64,000 nucleotides of DNA. It comes from Phreatobacter sp. Lineage in GTDB: Bacteria; Pseudomonadota; Alphaproteobacteria; Rhizobiales; Phreatobacteraceae. Within the stretch, counting starts at the first letter, position 1, and every line of letters begins with the position of its first letter. The stretch lies in the NCBI RefSeq assembly GCF_016793595.1, contig NZ_JAEULY010000029.1:62001-126000 (forward strand), written 5' to 3'. This document shows positions 1 to 10,285 of the stretch, one piece after another. Both the position numbers and the translations under genes were made by a program. The notes under the pieces were generated by a model. The model did no database searches and was not told where the DNA came from. It was given only the letters and a program-made list of their open reading frames with translations.

Positions 1-565
1 CGATGCCGATCTGCGCCACGCCGAGGCCGAAGCACAGCGAGATGACGCCCTTCAACGGATCGCCGCGCGACACGAACACGGCGCAGGTCAACCCCAGGCA
101 GGCGAGCCAGAAATACTCGAAGGTCGAGAACTTGAGGGCGAACTCGGCCAGCGACGGCGCCGTGAGCACCAGGGCGGCCGATCCGAACAGGCCGCCGATC
201 ACCGAGAACACGAGGCAGGCGCCGAGGGCGAGCTCGGACTGCCCCTTCTTCGTCATCTCGTAGGCCTCGTCCGTGTAGGCGGCCGAGGCCGGCGTTCCCG
301 GGATGCGCAGCAGCACGCCCGGCACGTCGCCGGAGAAGATCGCCATCGCGGTCGCCGCGATGATGGCGCCGATCGCCGGCACGGGATCCATGAAGAAGGT
401 GACCGGCACGAGCAGCGCCGTCGCCATCGTGGCCGTGAGGCCCGGGATCGCGCCGAAGAACAGCCCGTAGAAAGATGCCAGGAAGATGATCAGGAGCGTC
501 GTCGGCTCGAAGACGAGGCCGAGCGCCTTCATAAGGTTGGCGGTGTTGACCAGCCCCTCGAACAT
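1..565 (-). CDS. tctA: Tripartite tricarboxylate transporter permease TctA, large membrane subunit (partial)
   Basis: The N-terminal 188 codons of the large membrane subunit of a TTT-family secondary transporter; the gene runs off the left edge. The ATG at 565 lies 10 bases beyond the tctB stop, so the two are translationally close. Visible family signatures are GAIPGLTATMATALL near residue 40 and GDVPGVLLRIPGTPASA near residue 85, separated by hydrophobic segments. TctA and TctB form the inner-membrane channel and receive an organic acid from the periplasmic TctC protein encoded upstream. The substrate cannot be read from sequence. Confidence 0.9.
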   Translation of the reverse strand, partial: MFEGLVNTANLMKALGLVFEPTTLLIIFLASFYGLFFGAIPGLTATMATALLVPVTFFMDPVPAIGAIIAATAMAIFSGDVPGVLLRIPGTPASAAYTDEAYEMTKKGQSELALGACLVFSVIGGLFGSAALVLTAPSLAEFALKFSTFEYFWLACLGLTCAVFVSRGDPLKGVISLCFGLGVAQIGI

Positions 566-575
566 GGCGCGCGCC

Positions 576-1052
576 TCAGAAGAGCTTGAAATAGGGGACG
601 ATGCCCCAGGGCAGCGGCACCAGCAGGACCTGGACGAAGAACTGGTGGATCACGAAGCTCGAGGCGACGGCGACCGCGAGCGCGACGAACGGATGCCCCC
701 ATAGCAGCCAGATCAGCCCCCAAAGCAGGACCGGCGCCACGACGAGGAAGCCGAGCTCTTCGGAGAACAGCAGGTAGGCGAGCAGGAAGCCGAACACGCT
801 GGCGCCCTGGAGCACCAGCCGCGGCTTCGAGAACCAAGGATCGAGCTCGATCCAGGGATGCGCGGCGCGATTGACCAGTCCCTTGACGATCAGGCCGATG
901 GCCGCGACCGCCATCACCGACGCGACGATCGTGGGAAAGAAGCCCGGGCCGAACTTCTGGCCCTGCGGCGTGTGGAATCCCTGGGTGAGCGCGATCATCC
1001 CCAGGGCGAGCGCGAGGAAGATCGCGCCCAGGATCGCATCGTTGAAGCGCAT
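576..1052 (-). CDS. tctB: Tripartite tricarboxylate transporter small permease TctB
   Basis: A 158-residue membrane protein with four predicted transmembrane stretches (about residues 5-24, 40-60, 80-100 and 115-135), the size and topology of TctB/DUF1468. It starts with MRFNDAILGAIFLALALG and has the typical GPGFFP motif at the end of the first periplasmic loop. It lies between tctC (40 bases upstream) and tctA (10 bases downstream) on the same strand, the usual order of this operon. TctB is the small membrane subunit partnering TctA. Function is assigned from context plus family resemblance. Confidence 0.9.
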   Translation of the reverse strand: MRFNDAILGAIFLALALGMIALTQGFHTPQGQKFGPGFFPTIVASVMAVAAIGLIVKGLVNRAAHPWIELDPWFSKPRLVLQGASVFGFLLAYLLFSEELGFLVVAPVLLWGLIWLLWGHPFVALAVAVASSFVIHQFFVQVLLVPLPWGIVPYFKLF

Positions 1053-1092
1053 GGCGATGGGGGCGAGCCGTGGCGGCCCGCCCCCGTCCCCG

Positions 1093-2067
1093 TCACTTCG
1101 CGAGGCCGACCGCGACGATCGTCTCCGCGAGCGACTTCTCGTGGCCCTTCATGAACTCCAGCGTCTGCGCCGAGTTCATCCACTTCAGGCCGAAATTGCG
1201 CTGCTTCATGCCGTCCTGGAATTCCTGCGACTTCCAGATCTTCTCGAGCGTCGTCTCGAGCGTCTTCACGATGTCCGCCGGCAGGCCCTTGGGGCCGGCC
1301 ACCAGACGGAACGCGCCGCCCTCGTGATCGATCCCGACCGCCTCCTTGGAGGTCGGCACGTTCTGGAACGGCGCGCCCTGGCGGCCGTTGGCGATCACCA
1401 TCAGCGGCCGCAGCTTGCCCGCCTCGATCAGCGCCTTCGCCTCCGGCAGCGACGCCATCACCATGTCGAGGCCGCCCGAGGCGAGGTCCTGCAGGCTCGG
1501 CGCGGCGCCCGCGGCCGGCACCATCACCGGCTTCTTCACGTCGATGCCGTACTTGATGAACAGCTCGGCGTTCGGAATGTGCCACGAGCCGCCGCACGCG
1601 CCGCCGCAGCCGATCTTGTACTTGCCGCCATCCGCCTTCAGCGCGTCGTAGGCGTCCTTGCCCGTCTTGAACGGCGAGGTGTCGGCCACGATGAGGGCCG
1701 AGGGATCGACGTTGTAGAGCGCGATCGGCGTGTAGAGCGTGTAGTTGATGTCGGCTTGGCCGAGCATCTTCCACTGATAGTAGTTGTAGACGATGCCGAG
1801 CGTGTACCCGTCGGGGCGCGCCGTCGCGATCTGGGTGTGGCCGACGATGCCGCCGCCCTGGCCGTTGTTGACGATGTTGAAGGGCTGCTTGAGCTCGTCC
1901 TGCAGCTGCTTGGCGAGCAGCCGCGCGGTCCCGTCGGTGCCGCCGCCGGCGCCCGCCGGGACGATGATCGTCACCGGGCGCTCCGGCCACGCCGCCTCGG
2001 CGCCGCCGACCAGGGCGAGCGCCGCAAGGGCCACACCACCGAGAATTGCCGTCGTCGTCTTGCGCAT
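1093..2067 (-). CDS. tctC: Tripartite tricarboxylate transporter substrate-binding protein (TctC/Bug family)
   Basis: A 324-residue periplasmic binding protein. A clear Sec signal peptide (MRKTTTAILGGVALAALALVG, cleavage after about AEA) is followed by the Bug-family start WPERPVTIIVPAGAGGGTD, then NNGQGGGIVGHTQIA. The usual length of the family is about 320 residues. It is the first gene of the tctC-tctB-tctA operon and delivers its ligand to TctAB in the membrane. Bug proteins bind varied carboxylates, so the substrate is unknown. A Shine-Dalgarno-like GGGGAGGAA lies just before the ATG. Confidence 0.93.
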   Translation of the reverse strand: MRKTTTAILGGVALAALALVGGAEAAWPERPVTIIVPAGAGGGTDGTARLLAKQLQDELKQPFNIVNNGQGGGIVGHTQIATARPDGYTLGIVYNYYQWKMLGQADINYTLYTPIALYNVDPSALIVADTSPFKTGKDAYDALKADGGKYKIGCGGACGGSWHIPNAELFIKYGIDVKKPVMVPAAGAAPSLQDLASGGLDMVMASLPEAKALIEAGKLRPLMVIANGRQGAPFQNVPTSKEAVGIDHEGGAFRLVAGPKGLPADIVKTLETTLEKIWKSQEFQDGMKQRNFGLKWMNSAQTLEFMKGHEKSLAETIVAVGLAK

Positions 2068-2193
2068 TTGTTCCTCCCCACGAGTTCCGACCGGCGGCGG
2101 CCTCCCGCGAGGCGCCGCGACGTCGACCCGATTATGGCAAGGCGCCGCGCGAAAGCCAGCCGCGCTTCGCCACCCGAAACGCGACGCGCGCGG

Positions 2194-3321
2194 TCAGGCG
2201 TCGAGCCGCCAGCCGTCGACCGCGACGACGCGTCGCTCGCGCACCGATTGTTCGGCCGCGAGTCCGACCGCGACCGCGCGCAGCCCGTCCTCCATCGTGA
2301 CGTCGATCGCGCCGCCGTCGAGCACCGCGCGGCGGAAGCCGAGGTGCTGGAAATAGGTCGACCCGTGATGGTCGCCGAGCTTGAGCACGGCCTCGTCGAC
2401 ATGGACCGGCCGGCGCTCCGGTCGCTTGGCCGCGCGCGGCGACAGCTCGATCTCGGCGACGCGCTCCGCGCCGCCCGGCCAGAACCTCGCGGGGCCCGGG
2501 ATGAAGCACTCGACGCGGCCGCCGTCGCCCGTCGCCGCGATGATCTCCTGCCAGTAGGCGCCGTCCGCGAACATGCAAAGGTCGAGCATGGCGCGGATGC
2601 CCGAGCGGAAGTCGACGACGACATAGGCGTTGTCGAGGATGTCCGGCACGGCGCCGTCGTAGCGTTCGTCGCGATGGTTCACGTCGGCGGCACCCGAGGC
2701 GTAGACGCGCACCGGCTCGTCCTGCGCGATCAGGCGCATCAGGTCGAAGAAGTGGCAGCACTTCTCGACGAGCGTGCCGCCCGTGCGGCGCGCGAAGCGG
2801 TTCCAGTCGCCGACCTTGGCGAGGAACGGGTAGCGGTGCTCGCGGATCGACAGCATGCGCAGGCGGCCGACATCGCCGCCGGCGACATGCGCGCGCAGGG
2901 CCGCGACGGGCGGCATGTAGCGATACTCCATCGCGACCCACACCGGTGCGCGATGCGCCGCGGCCGCCGCGGCGAGCGGCGCGCAATCCTCGATCCGGGT
3001 GCAGACCGGCTTCTCGACGATCACCGGCAACGCGCGCGGCGCCGCGAAGACGTCGGCGAGGATCGCGGCATGCGTGTCGTTGGGGCTCGCGATCACCAGG
3101 GCATCGACGAGGCCGCCGCGCAGCAGCGCGCGATGATCCTCGAACACGGCCGGCGCCGCGCCGAACAGATCCTGCGCGAGCCGCGCGCTCGCGGCGCGCG
3201 AGCCCGCATCGGGATCGCTCAGCGCGACCACGCGCGAGCCCGGGATGATCGCGAGATTGCGCATGTGCTCGCCGCCCATCATTCCGGCGCCGACAAGGCC
3301 GTAGCGAAGCGGTTCGGTCAT
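2194..3321 (-). CDS. Gfo/Idh/MocA family NAD(P)-dependent oxidoreductase
   Basis: A 375-residue protein with an N-terminal Rossmann fold (YGLVGAGMMGGEH at residues 7-19) and the family's catalytic-lysine motif EKPVCT near residue 95. The C-terminal part is the alpha/beta substrate domain typical of inositol or sugar dehydrogenases. The ATG at 3321 was chosen over a longer frame to 3447 because homology begins there and GAGGAAG lies just upstream. The gene is 127 bases upstream of tctC on the same strand, so it may act on the compound imported by the Tct system; that is inference. Exact substrate unknown. Confidence 0.88.
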   Translation of the reverse strand: MTEPLRYGLVGAGMMGGEHMRNLAIIPGSRVVALSDPDAGSRAASARLAQDLFGAAPAVFEDHRALLRGGLVDALVIASPNDTHAAILADVFAAPRALPVIVEKPVCTRIEDCAPLAAAAAAHRAPVWVAMEYRYMPPVAALRAHVAGGDVGRLRMLSIREHRYPFLAKVGDWNRFARRTGGTLVEKCCHFFDLMRLIAQDEPVRVYASGAADVNHRDERYDGAVPDILDNAYVVVDFRSGIRAMLDLCMFADGAYWQEIIAATGDGGRVECFIPGPARFWPGGAERVAEIELSPRAAKRPERRPVHVDEAVLKLGDHHGSTYFQHLGFRRAVLDGGAIDVTMEDGLRAVAVGLAAEQSVRERRVVAVDGWRLDA

Positions 3322-3506
3322 GGCTCGGGCTTCCTCGCGTCTCGGGACGGGATGGCGCGCCCGCGGGCCGGACCCGCGTCGCGGGGGCGGGCGACACGTC
3401 CCCGGCGGGGGCCCCGGATCGATAGGCGGCAAGCCGCCGCGATGCAATGAGCGGTTCTCAGGAGCGGCGCGCAGCGACTATCCTGCCGCTCCGAGAAAGG
3501 CCCGCC

Positions 3507-4262
3507 ATGACACGCAAGCTCCTCGCCACCCTCTCCCTCGCCGCCGCCACGTCCCTCGCCGCCTGCGTTCCCGGCGGCCCCGACGGCGGCCTCAACGCCT
3601 CCGCCGATCCGCGCGCGCGCATGGGCGCCCAGCAGGCCGGACGCAGTGGCGCGGCGCCGGCGGCGATGCTCGAGGCGATCGCCGACGCGCAGAGCGCCGA
3701 GTTCGACGCATTCGACTACCTCGATGCGGGCCAGTCCATTGCCCTCGGCGCCCGTGGCCGCGCGACCATCGCCTATTTCGAGAGCTGCCGGGTCGAGCAG
3801 ATCCGCGGCGGCACCGTGACCGTCGGCAATGCCGAAAGCCGCGTCGCCGGCGGCCAGGTCAATGCCCGCACCATGGCCTGCAAGGGAACCAAGCCGGTCG
3901 TCGTCGCCGAGGCGCGCGAGGCAGGCGGCGGCGTGTCGCGCGCCTTCCCCGCCGACCGCTGGGCCGAATGGTCGCTCAAGTCGGGCCGCCCGATCTTCAA
4001 GTGGAGCGGAGGCGCCGGCGCGCCGGCGCACCGCATCACCGTCACCGAGCTCGAGCAGCGGCCGGGGCGCGTGGTGTGGACGGGCACGGCGCGCGGCAGC
4101 TACGTCGCCTATCCGCCCTCGGCGCCGGTGCTCGCGCCGGGCATGCCCTATCTCGTGAAGGTCGAGGGACCGTCGACGACCGCCGAGTCGGTGTTCTCGA
4201 TCGATCCGAACCTGGATATCGCGGACACGCCCGCCTCTCGTGTCGTCGTCGTCGGCCGCTGA
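3507..4262 (+). CDS. FecR-like lipoprotein preceding a CHASE2 cyclase
   Basis: A 251-residue exported protein. The start at 3507 follows GAGAAAGG and gives a lipoprotein signal peptide with lipobox LAAC (cysteine near residue 20). The middle part (GQSIALGARGRATIAYFESC, then RGGTVTVG) resembles the beta-rich FecR-type repeat found beside CHASE2 receptors. The end overlaps the cyclase start by 23 bases, so the two are co-translated and probably work together, the lipoprotein perhaps supplying or shaping an envelope signal. The FecR assignment rests on pattern only. Confidence 0.7.
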   Translation: MTRKLLATLSLAAATSLAACVPGGPDGGLNASADPRARMGAQQAGRSGAAPAAMLEAIADAQSAEFDAFDYLDAGQSIALGARGRATIAYFESCRVEQIRGGTVTVGNAESRVAGGQVNARTMACKGTKPVVVAEAREAGGGVSRAFPADRWAEWSLKSGRPIFKWSGGAGAPAHRITVTELEQRPGRVVWTGTARGSYVAYPPSAPVLAPGMPYLVKVEGPSTTAESVFSIDPNLDIADTPASRVVVVGR

Positions 4263-6396
4263 CCGGTCGAGCTTCGCCGCACGCCGCCGGCGCGTCGAGC
4301 AGCGGCGCCGCGCGCTGCGGCTTTGGCGCGGCCGCGCCGCGGTCGCGCTGCTGTTCGGACTGATCGCCGGGCTGATGACCGTCGCGCCGTGGGCCGGCCC
4401 GCTCGAGCGCGCCGGGCTCGACGCGCTGTTCGTGGCGCGGCACTGGCTGTTCGGGCCGCTGTTCCCCGCCGAGCGCTCGGACGTCGCCGTCGTCGTGATC
4501 GACGAGGAGACCTATCACACCCATCCCTTCGCGGCCCGGCCGCGCGTCGCCTGGTCGCCCTACCTCGCCGCGGTCATCGAGGCGATCGACGCCGCGGGCC
4601 CGCGCGTCATCGGCTACGACCTGGTGGATCCGACGACCCTCGACCAGCCCGATCTCCTGCCGCGCTTCGACCGGCCGCTGTTGCGCGCGCTCGCGGGGCC
4701 GGGGCGCGAGGGCCGGCTCGTCCTCGGCGAGATCCGCCTCAGCGGCGAGATGATCGGCCCGACCCGCGGCCAGCGCATCGCCGTCGGCGGCGACGACAAC
4801 GTGCGGCTGCTCAACCTGATCGTCGATCCCGACGAGGTCGTGCGCCGGCAGGCGATCTCCTTCACGACCGAAGGCGGCGGCGCGATGCCGTCCTTCGCGG
4901 TCGAGCTCGCGCGTCGCGCCGGTGCCGCGATCCCCGCCGCCGAATTCCTGGTGAATTTCAACACCGGGCCCGGCGACCTGCCGACCTACTCGCTGGGCGA
5001 CCTGCTCGCCTGCGCCGAGGGCGGACGCCGCGAGTTCTTCGAGCGCGCGTTCAAGGGCAAGGTGGTGCTGATCGGGCTCGCGCTCGACGTCGAGGATCGC
5101 CGCTACGGCGCCAAGTGGCTGCTGCCCGAGCGGGCCGACTCGTCGCGGCAGGCGCGTTGCCTGCTGCCCGCGAACGCCGAGCGCTTCGATGCGCGCATCG
5201 AGCGCCGGACGATGCCCGGCGTCTTCATCCACGCGGCGGCGGTGAACACGCTGACCAAAGGCCTCGCGCTTGAGCCGCTCGGCCCTGCCGCCCGATTCCT
5301 CGCCGTGACGCTCGCCGGCATCGCGATGGCGCTGATCTTCTTCGCGCTGTCGCCGCCGGCCGGCCTGCTCGCCGGCGCCGCGGCCTTCGCGGCACAGGCG
5401 CTCGGCGCCGTGGCGGCCTTCCGCGCCGGCCTGGTCGCGCCGGTCGGCCTGCTCGCCGCGACGGCCGCCCTCGCCTTCGCGCTGGTCTACGCCTACCGCT
5501 TCGTGATCGAGGATCGCGACCGCCGGCGCATCTCTGCGGCCTTCCGCCACTACCTCGCGCCGGAACTCGTCGATCGCCTCGCCGCCGACCCCGACGCCCT
5601 GCGCCTCGGCGGGGAGCGGCGGCGGATCACGGTCATGTTCACGGACCTCGTCGGCTACACCGCGCTGACCGAGCGGCTGGGCGAGCAGCCGGAGCGGCTG
5701 GTCGAGATCCTCAATCGCTACCTCGCGGCGGCGAGCGCGATCGTCGGCCGGCAGGGCGGCTACGTCGACAAGTTCATCGGCGATGCGGTGATGGCGATCT
5801 GGGGCGCGCCGCTCGACCACGCGCAGGCCGAGCGCCACGCGGTCGAGGCGGCGCTCGACCTCGTGGCCGCGGTCGCCGAGCTCGCCGCGACGATGCCGGC
5901 CGGCGATGCCGGCCTGTCGGTCCGCGTCGGCATCAATTCGGGCGTCGCCATCGTCGGCAACATGGGCTCCGAGAGCCGCAAGAACTACACGGCGACCGGC
6001 GACGTCGTGAACCTCGCGGCGCGGCTCGAAGGCGCCAACAAGGCCTATGGCACGACCATCATGATCGGCGCCGGCGTCGCGGCGCGGCTGGGCGATGCGT
6101 TCGTGCTTCGCGAGCTCGACCGCCTGATCGTGAAGGGGCGGACCGAGGCCGAGCGCGTCTTCGAGGTCGTCGGGCGGCGAGAGGCCGTCGATGCGCGGAT
6201 CATCGCCCGGCTGGAGGCCTTCGCGGCGGCCTTGGCCCGCTATCGGGCCCGCGACTTCGCGGCGGCGGCCGACGCCTTCGGCGCCCTGGCGCCGGTCGAC
6301 CCCGTCGCGAGGCTCTACGCCGGCCGCGCGAGCGACTATGCTCGGCATCCGCCGCCGGCCGACTGGACCGGCAGCTTCGCGCTCGACACCAAGTGA
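4240..6396 (+). CDS. CHASE2 domain-containing class III adenylate/guanylate cyclase
   Basis: A 718-residue membrane receptor cyclase. After a basic N-terminus and one transmembrane helix (about 32-50) comes a periplasmic CHASE2 domain (about 60-335), then three transmembrane helices (about 345-425) and a cytoplasmic class III cyclase domain (about 460-640). Metal-binding aspartates are visible in FTDLVGYT (D469) and DKFIGDAVMAIWG (D515), and the VGINSGVAIVGNMGS and NYTATGDVVNLAARLE motifs are intact, so it should be active. The start is a GTG at 4240 inside the preceding lipoprotein gene. It converts ATP (or GTP) to a cyclic nucleotide in response to an envelope signal. Confidence 0.92.
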   Translation: MSSSSAADRSSFAARRRRVEQRRRALRLWRGRAAVALLFGLIAGLMTVAPWAGPLERAGLDALFVARHWLFGPLFPAERSDVAVVVIDEETYHTHPFAARPRVAWSPYLAAVIEAIDAAGPRVIGYDLVDPTTLDQPDLLPRFDRPLLRALAGPGREGRLVLGEIRLSGEMIGPTRGQRIAVGGDDNVRLLNLIVDPDEVVRRQAISFTTEGGGAMPSFAVELARRAGAAIPAAEFLVNFNTGPGDLPTYSLGDLLACAEGGRREFFERAFKGKVVLIGLALDVEDRRYGAKWLLPERADSSRQARCLLPANAERFDARIERRTMPGVFIHAAAVNTLTKGLALEPLGPAARFLAVTLAGIAMALIFFALSPPAGLLAGAAAFAAQALGAVAAFRAGLVAPVGLLAATAALAFALVYAYRFVIEDRDRRRISAAFRHYLAPELVDRLAADPDALRLGGERRRITVMFTDLVGYTALTERLGEQPERLVEILNRYLAAASAIVGRQGGYVDKFIGDAVMAIWGAPLDHAQAERHAVEAALDLVAAVAELAATMPAGDAGLSVRVGINSGVAIVGNMGSESRKNYTATGDVVNLAARLEGANKAYGTTIMIGAGVAARLGDAFVLRELDRLIVKGRTEAERVFEVVGRREAVDARIIARLEAFAAALARYRARDFAAAADAFGALAPVDPVARLYAGRASDYARHPPPADWTGSFALDTK

Positions 6397-6487
6397 CGCC
6401 GGCCCGCGGCGCACCCGATCGCGCACGACGCGACCATGACGGCTACGATTTTGACGCCAACGACATCGACGGCAACGGCCATGATCT

Positions 6488-6525
6488 CGACGACCACGAT
6501 TGCGACGACCACGATTGCGACGACC
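6488..6525 (+). repeat. 15-bp tandem repeat, 2.5 copies
   Basis: The unit CGACGACCACGATTG occurs at 6488-6502 and 6503-6517, followed by a partial copy to 6525. It lies in a 170-base gap full of GAC/GAT/CAC triplets between the cyclase and the M48 peptidase. It is either simple-sequence expansion or a decayed Asp/His-rich coding stretch; an open frame from 6393 through it exists but has no ribosome binding site. Confidence 0.75.
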
Positions 6526-6566
6526 TCGACCGCGCCCCCCTCGACGCCCCGCTGCGGAGATCGCCC

Positions 6567-7466
6567 ATGACCAGCCCTGATCCGACCCGCCGCACGCTGC
6601 TGACCGCCGCCGCGGCCCTCGCGGCCGCTCCCGCCGCGGCCCAGGTGCCGTTCAACACGCTGTTCAACGCCGGCAGCTCGGTGATCCGCGCGATGCAGAT
6701 GAGCGAGCCCGACGAGCTCGCCCTGGGCCGCGACCTCTACCGGCCGCTGCTGCAGGAATCCGGCGGCGTCTACGCCAATCGCAAGGTCCAGTCGGCCATC
6801 CAGCGCTTCGCCGCGCCGCTGTTCGCGACCAGCGCGCGGCGGAACTTCCAATGGGAAATCGCCGTCGTCGACGACAATTCCGTCAACGCCTGGGCGCTGC
6901 CGGCTGGCAAGATCGCGATCAACAAGGGGCTGGTCCGCTACACCGAGACCGAGCACGAGCTCGCCGCCGTGGTGGCGCACGAGATCGGTCACGCCGAGCT
7001 CAGCCACCAGATCCAGGCGATGCGTCGCGAGAACTTCACCCAGGCGATGACCGCCGCGGGCCGTGACATCGTCGCCTCGCAGCTGCGCGGCCCGGGCGGC
7101 GCCCTGACCTCGGCCGGCATCGACGCGCTGCGCGCGCCGATGCATGCGATGATCCGGACCGGCTACGGCCGCGATGCGGAGCGCGAGGCCGATGCCCACA
7201 TCCTCGCGGTCTTCAGGTCGACCGGCCACGATCCCGCCGGCGCCCCGGCCTTCTTCCGCACCATGCTGCAACTGGTGCCGCCGGGCTCGGAGGCGACGAC
7301 GTCGCTGTTCAGCACCCATCCCGGCACCCAGGAGCGCATCGCCAATCTGGAGCGCGCCGGCGCCGGCTTGCCCCGCGGCGCGGGCAGCCGCGCGACGGCG
7401 ACCGCCTTCGCGGAACTCAAGGAGACGTTCCCGACCCGCCGCAGCTTCCGCCGCAACATCGGCTGA
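6567..7466 (+). CDS. Secreted M48 family zinc metallopeptidase
   Basis: A 299-residue exported protease. The ATG at 6567 follows GCGGAGA and opens a twin-arginine-like signal (PTRRTLLTAAAALAAAPAAA, cleavage near residue 27). The zinc motif HEIGH (H138 and H142) and the third ligand glutamate in READA (E207) are intact, with the GxxxxxxHP-like C-terminal STHPGTQERI motif of the Ste24/BepA/LoiP group. Such enzymes degrade misfolded outer-membrane or periplasmic proteins. A longer in-frame start at 6393 would add an Asp/His-rich leader with no ribosome binding site and bury the signal peptide, so it was rejected. Confidence 0.9.
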   Translation: MTSPDPTRRTLLTAAAALAAAPAAAQVPFNTLFNAGSSVIRAMQMSEPDELALGRDLYRPLLQESGGVYANRKVQSAIQRFAAPLFATSARRNFQWEIAVVDDNSVNAWALPAGKIAINKGLVRYTETEHELAAVVAHEIGHAELSHQIQAMRRENFTQAMTAAGRDIVASQLRGPGGALTSAGIDALRAPMHAMIRTGYGRDAEREADAHILAVFRSTGHDPAGAPAFFRTMLQLVPPGSEATTSLFSTHPGTQERIANLERAGAGLPRGAGSRATATAFAELKETFPTRRSFRRNIG

Positions 7467-7663
7467 ACGGCGAAGTGGCGCCGCCGGCGGTGCGCGATTC
7501 GAATGGCGTCCGGATAGCGAACGCCCGGCGGGGCCCGCCGCGGCGCGAAAGTAACAATGCCTTCATGGGGCGCTGTTAGACCGGATCGACCGCGGTCGAG
7601 GCGGTCCGCGGCGATCGGGCGAGCTCCCGAGGAGCCGCGACCGAGCCGCGCAACCCGGGCCAG

Positions 7664-9756
<2,093 letters not shown>

Positions 9757-9760
<4 letters not shown>

Positions 9761-10188
9761 CGCCGGAACAGCTGGCCGCGGATCTCCCCGCTGGGATGGC
9801 CGGGCGTGTGCACGTTGATGTACCAGCGGCCCGCCAGCATGTCCTGGACCTGCTGCTCGTTGATCGTCGCCTTGCCCTCGATCACGCCGCTGCGATCGAG
9901 CTTGCTCGCGATCGGGACGAGGATCGGCGCATTGCCGTTGGTCGCTGCGGGCCCATGGAAGTGCGTCGCACTCAGCGGGGTCGACAGGTCGCGAAAGCGC
10001 AGCGTCCAGCGGATCTCGCGCGTCGCGGTGTCGACCAGCACCTCGGCCTCGCCCTGGGCCGCGGTCGCGACCGGCGGGACCTCCATGTCGCCGCGCAGCT
10101 GGGCGCGCAGCCAGACCCCGTCGGCCCACGCCATCGCAGGCAGCGCGGCCAGCGCCGCCGCCAATCCGAAACGAACCGGAACTCCCAT
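9757..10188 (-). CDS. Secreted CHRD domain-containing protein
   Basis: A 143-residue exported protein made of a signal peptide (GLAAALAALPAMAWA) and one CHRD domain with the hallmark blocks GDMEVPPVATAAQGEA, THFHGPAATNGNAPI and HTPGHPSGEIRGQL. The ATG at 10188 follows GGGAGGA at good spacing. CHRD domains occur in chordin and in many small secreted bacterial proteins of unknown biochemical role. The gene is alone on this strand and its stop codon interlocks with that of the convergent kinase (CTAG at 9757-9760). Confidence 0.88.
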
Positions 10189-10252
10189 CGACGTCCTCCC
10201 GAGACGATCGCGCGTCGGCGACGCGCGGGGAATGCGGCTTAGGGAAACTCGG

Positions 10253-10267
10253 CTAACCAACCGTTAA
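10253..10267 (-). promoter_or_regulatory. Possible CtrA-type box upstream of the CHRD gene
   Basis: On the minus strand the sequence reads TTAA, seven bases, TTAG, one mismatch from the alphaproteobacterial CtrA consensus TTAA-N7-TTAA. It lies about 65 bases upstream of the CHRD start codon and 19 bases downstream of the hldE stop. Weak evidence on its own. Confidence 0.25.
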
Positions 10268-10285
10268 GAGGCGCGGCGGCCAGCA

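Noticed and set aside
871..3450. Long plus-strand frame of 859 codons, and similar antisense frames elsewhere (for example 7163-10129 and 46321-48963)
   Set aside because: Arg/Ala/Gly-rich shadows opposite well-identified genes in very GC-rich DNA; no domains, no ribosome binding sites.
6393..6566. N-terminal extension of the M48 peptidase from GTG 6393
   Set aside because: No ribosome binding site, low-complexity Asp/His sequence, and it would place the twin-arginine-like signal inside the protein.
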